A stretch of DNA of 64,000 nt from Adiantum capillus-veneris (Eukaryota; Streptophyta; Polypodiopsida; Polypodiales; Pteridaceae): the NCBI GenBank assembly GCA_014529385.2, contig CM043958.1:142346734-142410733 (forward strand). Reading direction: 5' to 3'. The notes below the pieces were generated by a model. The model saw only the letters and a program-made list of their open reading frames with translations, did not search any database and was not told the DNA's origin. Within the stretch, counting starts at the first letter, position 1. Each line of letters starts with the position of its first letter. Both the position numbers and the translations under genes were made by a program. Below, one piece after another: positions 57,126 through 64,000 of this stretch.

Positions 57126-60100
57126 TAAGGATCTGAATCAGTCCAACAATGTCTTTTCACAAATTACTTCCAAAGGTCTTAACTTTGGTGATGAGATGAA
57201 GGCCATGTTCTTACTATGTTCACTGCCATCATCAACCATAAGTAACTTAGCACCTAGCAAAAAACTTGTTTTTAATGACATTACTAGCACATTTCTCTCT
57301 GAGGAGATTAGAAATCTCTTGATGCAAGTGGGCATGGTGATGCGTATATGGCTAATGTCGTGACAAGACAAGGCAATGTAATTGTAGTCACGGTCATTCT
57401 CAAAATTGCAAGAGCAGTTGTAGAAAGACTCATGGAAGATACATGAAAATTGTTGATTGTTATCACTGCCATAAAAAGGAACACGTGAAAAAGGATTGTC
57501 GTGCATTAGAACGTAAAAAAGTCACAAGAAAAGTGAAATATAACACACCTAAGAGCAGTGTGAAGATAGAATAACTTAGTGTTGTTGAGTCTTCGAGTTT
57601 TTAGAGTGTTCTTGATGTGACAAAGCCATCGAATGTGTTGATCTTCACCTCAAATTTGACTCTTGATGCATTGTTAGCTCTTGAGGAGTGTTATGCTCAG
57701 AATTGGAGAGTGGACTTACGTGCTATCTTTCATGTGACTCCTCATAAGGAGTGCTTCTCCACATAGACTATTATGCATGGTACAATCAAACTAGGATAAT
57801 CTTATGAGCTTGATATATGCGGTATTAAAGCCATAAAACTATGTATGCATAATGGCACCAGGTTTATGTTGCAAACTATCAAACATGCTGCAAACTGTCA
57901 AAAACATGTACCCAAATTGACAAAAATTTTGATGTCCATCAAGAAATAAGAGCTTAATGGCACCAAGTTTATGATGCAAGCTGTCGGACAAGTACCCAAA
58001 TTGACAAAAGGTTTGATGTTTGTCGGGCAATTAAATGATTTGGATTATACTACTATTTTTATAGATGGTTCTTGGATAATCACCTACAAGTTGGGAGTGT
58101 ATTACTTTTGTAGTCCATGGAGTTCTCTCAAAAATCCATGAAATTACTCCACTGGTCTCTGACTCATTGTATTCACTCTATGTCTCTTTAGTGAAAGATA
58201 ATTCCCTTTGTGTAGCCGAACTTCCATCTACAGAGTTGTGACATAGCCGGCTGGGACATATGAGTCAAAAAGGAATATAGATACTGCAGTGTTTTTCTTA
58301 TATTTCCATGCTAGATTACTTTGATTTTTCTTTATGTGAGCATTACATCTATGGGAAAGAAACCAAGTTGACCTCGATTCCTAGAGAAGGAGTTAGGAAA
58401 CCCTCTAGATCTTGTTCATGGAAACTTATGCGGACCTACGCCTGTTAAGTCTCTAGGGGGGCTATACTTCCTAACATTCATAGATGACTCTACTAGGAAG
58501 GTGTGGGTCTATCTCTTAAAGCAGAAGGGTGAAGTATTTAGTGTCTTTCAGAAGTTCTTAGCAATGGTAGAAAACCAATCAGGTACATGCTTAAAGCTTT
58601 GCAAACTGATCATGGAGGTGAGTATATCTTCTCTGAGTTTAAGGATTTATGCAATGAACGAGGCATTAGAAGACATTTCACCATGCCTTACACACCTACC
58701 CATAATGGTGTGGCCCAAAGGATGAATAGGAATACCTGGGAATGGGTCACTTCTATGTTTTCTACAGCCAGTTTACCTCTCGAGTTTTGGGAGGAAGTTG
58801 TTATGACAATTGTTTACTTGATAAATTGGTCTCCTAGTACACCATTTAAGTATAATATTCCACAAGAGATATGGATGGGAAAACAGCCTGATTACAATAG
58901 GTTACGTGTATTTGGGTGTGAGGAATTATCACATGTGCCAAAAGAGCTTAGGCAATACGTGGATCCCAAATCACACAAGTGCATTCTCATTGGATATGGT
59001 GTGGATGAAGAGATGGGATATTGTCTCTAGCACCTGGAATCTAAGAAGGTTATATGTAGCTCACAGGTGATATTCAATGAGTCTAAGATTCATAGACAAC
59101 TAGTGAAAGAGATTGAATATCACAAAGTAAGGTTTGAAGATGTTGTCTCACCACCAATTACACATAATGTTGAACGTGTTAGTGATACAGACAAATGTTG
59201 CTCGAATTGAGTAGTCAAGAACTTAGAAGATCTGATTGTGTATCTCGTGCACCTGAGCATTTTCAGCCAAGATTGGACTATTTGTGAGTCACTAACTACG
59301 GTGAGCCACTGGTTATAAAGAAGCTATTCAGATAGACGATAGCATGAAGTGGGAGCAGGCTATGCAATTTAAGTATAACTTGATCTTAGCCTATGAGACT
59401 TGGGAATTGATAGAGTTACCAAATGGTAAACAAGCATTGCCTTGCAAATGGGTGTACAAGAAGAAGTACACGACAAAAGATCATGAGCTTAAGTGTAAGG
59501 CTATATTGGTTACTAAAGGATTCAAGCAAAAGAAAGGCATAGATTTTGATGAGATCATTTCTTGAGTGGTCAAGATGACTCCACTGCATCTTTTTATTAG
59601 TTTTAGTAGCCATAGAGGACATGGAATCAGTTCAGATGGATGTGAAGATGACGTTTCTTCATGGAGATTTTGAAGAATATGGTCTACATGATGCAACCAA
59701 AATATTTTGAGAAAAATCCTGAGAAGCCAATAAGGGCAGAGCTAGTGTGTAGAATCAAGAAATCTTTGTATGGACTAAAGCAAGGTTGAAGGTAGTGGTG
59801 CATCAATTTTGATAAGTACATTCAATCCCAAGGTTATGTATCATGGATCCAAGAGGATCGCTGCTTGTACACAAAGTGGTTGAAAATTGGTTCCCTCAAC
59901 ATTCTAATTTTGTAAGTGAATGGTATGCTTATAGCCAAGAAGTCAAAAGATGAGATTTCACTTCTTAAGGATGCTTTCAGCAAGCAGTTTTTCATGAAAT
60001 ATTTGGGAGATGCACATCATTTTCTTGGTATGCGTATCAAGAGAGATCATAATTGTGGAGTACTTGAACTATCATAGGAGCAATATATTCACAAGATCTT

Positions 60101-60593
60101 GCAACATTTTAACATGCAAGGGGGGCAATCATTGAGTATCCCAATGGCTAAATATGTAAAATTTAGCAAGAATGATTACCCCAAATCGGATGCTAAAAAG
60201 GCAGAGATGAAAAAAGGTGCCATATTCCTTTGTAGTTTGGCAATTTTATGTTTTCCATGGTTAGCACGCAACCAGGCATTGCCTTTGCAGTGGGAGTGGT
60301 TGGTAGGTATATGGAAAAACCGAGAAAAAATCATTGGGAAGTAGTGAAGCATATCTTGAGATACATCAAGGGTCCAGCCAGCAAGTGATCACATTTTAGT
60401 AACAGTGATGCATCCATATTTGGATACACTAATTTTGATTATGCAGGTTGTGTGGACATTAAGAGATCCACAACTAGCTAAATTTTCTTGTTTGCTGGAG
60501 CGGTAGTCACTTGGAGATCATATCTCCAAAATTGCACTTTGTCTTCTATCACTCAGGCTGAGTATGTTACAATTTCTAGTGCCAACAAGGAAG
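57126..60593 (+). pseudogene. Decayed copia element, gag to RNase H
   Basis: Order: gag remnant (GLNFGDEMKAMFLLC), knuckle remnant, protease (AIFHVTPHKECF, catalytic DSG lost), pre-integrase, then integrase 58460-59030 (TDHGGEYIFSEFKDLCNERG, PYTPTHNGVAQR, FGCEELSHVPKELRQY). RT begins at 59344 (KWEQAMQFKYNLILAYETWE, LPCKWVYKKKYTTKDHE, KAILVTKGFKQKKGIDFDE), broken by TGA at 59563. RNase H is legible near 60420-60593 (CVDIKRSTTS, then SSITQAEYVTISSANKEV), where it stops abruptly. Stops and shifts are frequent, so this is the oldest copy of its family here. Confidence 0.8.
57850..58035 (+). repeat. 108-bp internal tandem duplication
   Basis: 'ggcaccaggtttatg' at about 57852 and 'ggcaccaagtttatg' at about 57960 begin two copies that share 'caagtacccaaattgacaaa' and later text. 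The duplication lies within the protease-integrase linker of the copia relic. Confidence 0.8.
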
Positions 60594-60758
60594 TGTAAGG
60601 GTGCAAGCCATACTAGTTGGGCACCACCCATCTCTAACTCTAACCTTATTCTTAATACATAAAGAAATAAGGAGAAGTGGTGTATTATCCATAGCTCCAC
60701 CCATATAGAGCGTACACTCTTTTGCACCCGCACTGGCACGCATTTGCTCCATCTCACA
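60594..60758 (+). repeat. Short copia LTR next to a primer-binding site
   Basis: Runs TGTAAGGGTGCAAG...CCATCTCACA, 165 bp. Its start is fused to the RNase H of the preceding element. TGGTATTAGAGC (60761-60772), one mismatch from the tRNA-iMet site, follows after 2 bp. Confidence 0.65.
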
Positions 60759-60760
60759 AG

Positions 60761-60772
60761 TGGTATTAGAGC
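60761..60772 (+). promoter_or_regulatory. Primer-binding site (tRNA-iMet, one mismatch)
   Basis: TGGTATTAGAGC differs from the standard site by one base. It marks the LTR at 60594 as a 5' LTR. Confidence 0.75.
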
Positions 60773-60794
60773 ACAAAGGCTCTCTTGAGATTGA

Positions 60795-61000
60795 TGATGG
60801 AGCATGCACAAGCTTCATCTGGAGCTAAGGCTCAAAGCCTTATAGCAGGTAAATATTTTTAGAGTTCTGTGGAGGATCTCAAAACTCAGTAGGAAAGGAG
60901 TTTCTTGGAGCTCACGAAGCAAGTGATTTCACACAGTCCTGTGGAACTTTGGAGGACCTCTACAGTTAGTGCTATAGAGCTATGCAGCATAGCATTTTAA
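60795..61000 (+). pseudogene. Start of a gag relic
   Basis: ATG at 60797 reads MEHAQASSGAKAQSLIAGKY, with TAG at 60858, then SSVEDLKTQ and SFLELTKQVISHSPVELWRT to the end near 61000. Composition and position directly after a primer-binding site suggest a gag N-terminus of the element that begins at 60594. I recognise no domain. Confidence 0.45.
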
Positions 61001-61204
61001 TTTTTCAATGCTAATAACATGAAACAAAAGATTGCTCTACAATAGCAAGGCAACAACGTTAAATTTTACAACTCTAAGAGCCTTGGTATCATATTGTTAT
61101 AGAAGTCAGTACATAGCATTGAATTTAACTCAAGGGCCTCAATAGGTAGCAAAACAGAGAATTAAAGAAAATTGTTGGCTCCATGAGGTAGTGCTACAAG
61201 CTTG

Positions 61205-61236
<32 letters not shown>

Positions 61237-62319
61237 AGAGACATTACCATACACACTATATGTGTGGGCTTCTCTGATATCGGCATCTTGTCTTTGGCTC
61301 TGGACTCTTTGACATCAAGTATAACTTCTCGAGCTCTGACATCGACACACATAGAGTGTGTGTGCACATTCCGCTTTTGACATCAACTCCATCTCAGGTA
61401 CTGTCGGTTTTTGGCATTGACTCTACTCAATCTCAGTGTTTGGCATCAACTCTCATTGACATCAATTTTGGCATTGACTCTTCTCAATTTCTTTGACATT
61501 GGCTTTTATGGCATCAACATTGCTCTCAAGCACAAACAATGTTTGGATGTATGCCTTTTGTGGTTTCTTGATATATACACTTGTGGATTTTTCCTGAGTC
61601 CATGATCGTTGATTCCCACTACTAGCTAGAGTTTTTCTTGATTAGTGGGACATGGAGAGCGGCCACTCTCTGTGTAGCAATCTCTCGAGAGACGCATTTT
61701 CTTGAGCACACTACTTGGAGGCATAGATTTGGCATCGACATTACAGGTGGTGTTAGCGTTCGAGATCTGATCATAGATTGCTTTTTGATCGAGGCGGTGT
61801 AGCATTTTGCATCAATATTACAGGTGGAGTTTTACAGGTTTACATGTTTCTAGATATACACAAGTATAGTGCCTTTCAGGAATTTTTGGCAGTTATTTTG
61901 AAATCAGTTTCTATGCGAACAGTTATGCGTTGGACATAAATAAACTTTTTTGAGCACACAAAGTGCCATTGAGCTCTTTTGAGAGCAGATATCCTTGTAG
62001 GGATTTTTCTACTACATGCAGAAGTTTTTTGGTGCGTGTCTGTGCCCGATTTCTCATGTACACTGAGTTGCGGTTACTGCCATGTGGAGCCATTTTTTGG
62101 GAGATTTTGGTAATTTTCCCGACCATTTCTAAGACTCAGATCGAAAGAGCCCTTTCTGAGACTATGGCTAGTCTTAAGTCTGTTTAGCCTTTGGAGGGTT
62201 GTTTGCATGAGGCTTTTTTGAGCTAGAATGTTCTCAAATGTTGAGACACTTTTGGTGATACAGGTTGCTAGAGTATCCTTTTGGTATCCTTGCAATAGGA
62301 CCTGTATCTGGAAAGACAC
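61001..62319. other. Non-coding, with GA tract and 'ggcatcaac' repeats
   Basis: A GA tract lies at 61204-61235. Bases 61270-61530 repeat loose units of 'tttggcatcaactct' or 'ttgacatcaa' about eight times. No coding frame. The right part probably grades into the leader of the next copia copy. Confidence 0.5.
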
Positions 62320-64000
62320 TTTTGCTTTTGATGCCAAGTTGGCGGTCAAATGATAGTTCGTTACGTCAGTCTTATGCCCAGTGATTGCTTTTCTCACGTT
62401 ATGCATTGATTTTTTCTTATTTGGTTTGCGATTTTGCTCCCCGTACAAAGAGACTCTGCCGGATTTTATTATATGCGTTCTTGACACATTTGAGTGCTCA
62501 CAACCAGTGATTCTCTCCTATTTTGTCTTGAGTTTCTACTCCCATTGTAGGGGATTTGGGAAGCTCTATCAAAATCCTCTTAGCACTTTTTGCCATAAAT
62601 CTTTGATCATTTTCTCTTGAGTTATGGCTACTAGTAGTGCTTCAAAAAGGGAAGACTACTACATAAAGAAATTTGATGGCACAAATTTTACGATTTGGAA
62701 GTAATATATGCTTGATTTCTTCATCATATAATAAGGGCCTAGTAGTGCCATTGAAAAAGTGTAGAGAGAATTCTTACACTAACAACCAGTGGGAAGAGCT
62801 GGATGCTCGTGCTATTGCCACAAATAGATTACGTCGTGGCAATACCATATTCTTTACGATTATGGACAAGACTACAATGCAAGATCTTTGGGTCTCTCTA
62901 TGCATATCTTGGGATGGAAGAAGTGCTTCTAGCAAAGTTTTCTTGATGAGAAACTTTGTGTTGAATATGAAAGAGGGTACCAGTGTTAATGCCCACTTGA
63001 ATGAGTTCAATAGCACATTTTTTCAGTGACATCAAAAGGGTTAGATTTTTATGATGAAATGAAGGCCATTTTCTTGTTATGCTATTTGTCTTATTCTAGG
63101 ATACATTCAATACTACGATTAGTAACTCCGCACCGGGTGGTAAACCAAAGTTCAATGATGTTACTTGTGCATTTCTCACTAAAAAGATTAGACATCAATC
63201 TATTGATAGTGGTGGGCATGGAGATGCATATATGGCAAGTGGCAGCATAGGCAGTTGCAGCCATGATCATTCACAGGATCATAAGGATCTCCAAAATTGT
63301 AACAAGAATCAAGGCCATGACTTGAGAAATGTAGAATGCTATCAGTGCAGTAAGAAAGGCCATTTGAAGAAATATTGTTGTGATTTGAAGTGTGAAAAGG
63401 ACAAAGCTATTGTGCAGTTTGACACTCCAAATAGCAGTGTAAGGATAGAGGAGATCAATGTTGTTGAATCTCCACCTCCAGAAGTTGTTTCTGATGTGCA
63501 GTATCCATCAGATATGCTTGTTTTTTCTTCCTTCGATTTGAGTCCAGATGCGTTATTGGATCTTGATGAGTGTTATGCGCAAAAGTGGGTCATCAATTTA
63601 GGTGCTAGATTCCATGTTACTCCACATATACTGCTATGCATGGTTCAATCAAGCTTGGAGATTCCTATCAGCTTGATATATGCAATATGGGAGATGTCAA
63701 TTTATGCATGAAGAATGGCACTAAATTTATGCTTCGTGGAGTCAGACATGTTCGTAAACTAACTAAGAGTTTGGTGTCATTTGGTTAGATTGATGCTCTG
63801 GGCTATACTACTATTTTTGGCAATGGTTCTTGGATGGTGTGTAAGGAAAACTTGGTTGTCATAAAAGGTCACCAATTTGGTTGATTATACTCTTTATATA
63901 TCTCTTTAGTCAAAGAGAGTTCTATGTATGTAGCCAAGCACCTCCTAATGAGTTGTGGCATAGCTGGCTAGGCCATATGAGCCAGAAAGGAATGACAATC
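62320..64000 (+). pseudogene. Copia leader, gag and protease (runs off window)
   Basis: The leader phrase TTTTGATGCCAAGTTGG (62330) and the following gag match 22320-23160. Gag starts at ATG 62624 (MATSSASKREDYYIKKFDGT), has stops near 62702 and 63029, and continues to a perfect CCHC knuckle, CYQCSKKGHLKKYC (about 63340). Protease lies near 63600 (INLGARFHVTPH), where D-S-G has become N-L-G, so it is inactive. The last bases begin the pre-integrase motif (LWHSWLGHMSQKGM). It shares this family with 57126-60593. Confidence 0.8.

Noticed and set aside
57138-57506. 122-codon minus-strand ORF
   Set aside because: It lies opposite the plus-strand copia gag relic and has no motif of its own.

Overview
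This window looks like repeat-dominated intergenic DNA of a land plant nuclear genome. The evidence is nested Ty3 and Ty1/copia retrotransposons with plant-type primer sites complementary to initiator tRNA-Met, a decayed copy of the plastid-pathway enzyme IspF, and many very long (CT)n/(GA)n arrays. An endonuclease-less Penelope-like element (PLE) and this microsatellite style suggest a seed-free plant such as a fern or lycophyte; that is inference. I see no intact host gene, no rRNA or tRNA gene, no CRISPR array and nothing prokaryotic. Nearly every coding stretch carries frameshifts or stops, so this is an annotation of transposon layers and relics.

1-12.6 kb: a Ty3-like element coding for gag and protease but with no visible reverse transcriptase (RT). 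Its upstream region (204-1924) is an array of 24-bp palindromes with higher-order periodicity. Its downstream ORF repeats a W-[IVA]-P-K motif eight times. It is interrupted by a PLE (about 5004-7995) that carries a hammerhead-ribozyme-like motif at 7852-7890, and by an LTR-like block at 9005-10278. The PLE lies between two unequal copies of the same flanking sequence.

12.7-21.9 kb: a decayed full-length Ty3 element (three CCHC knuckles, protease, RT, RNase H, integrase) with an extra ORF after integrase. 22.3-29.4 kb: a copia gag fragment, a small solo LTR, unrecognised relics and long CT/GA arrays. 29.5-36.6 kb: a Ty3 element with both LTRs, primer-binding site and polypurine tract, but with an altered RT active site. 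36.6-39.1 kb: a 276-bp tandem duplication and two foldbacks. 39.1-43.7 kb: a copia element on the minus strand with a 227-bp LTR.

44.4-44.9 kb: an intron-less IspF pseudogene. 45-50 kb: relics, arrays, and a 762-bp solo LTR inserted inside a CT array. 50.1-54 kb: a pair of roughly 1-kb direct repeats around minus-strand coding relics. 55-64 kb: a gag knuckle relic and several copia pieces of one family, joined head to tail and nested, the last running off the window end.

No genes here act together as a host pathway. The functional logic is that of autonomous and non-autonomous retroelements. The most unusual pieces are the palindrome array, the PLE with its ribozyme and duplicated flanks, and the WIPK-repeat ORF.
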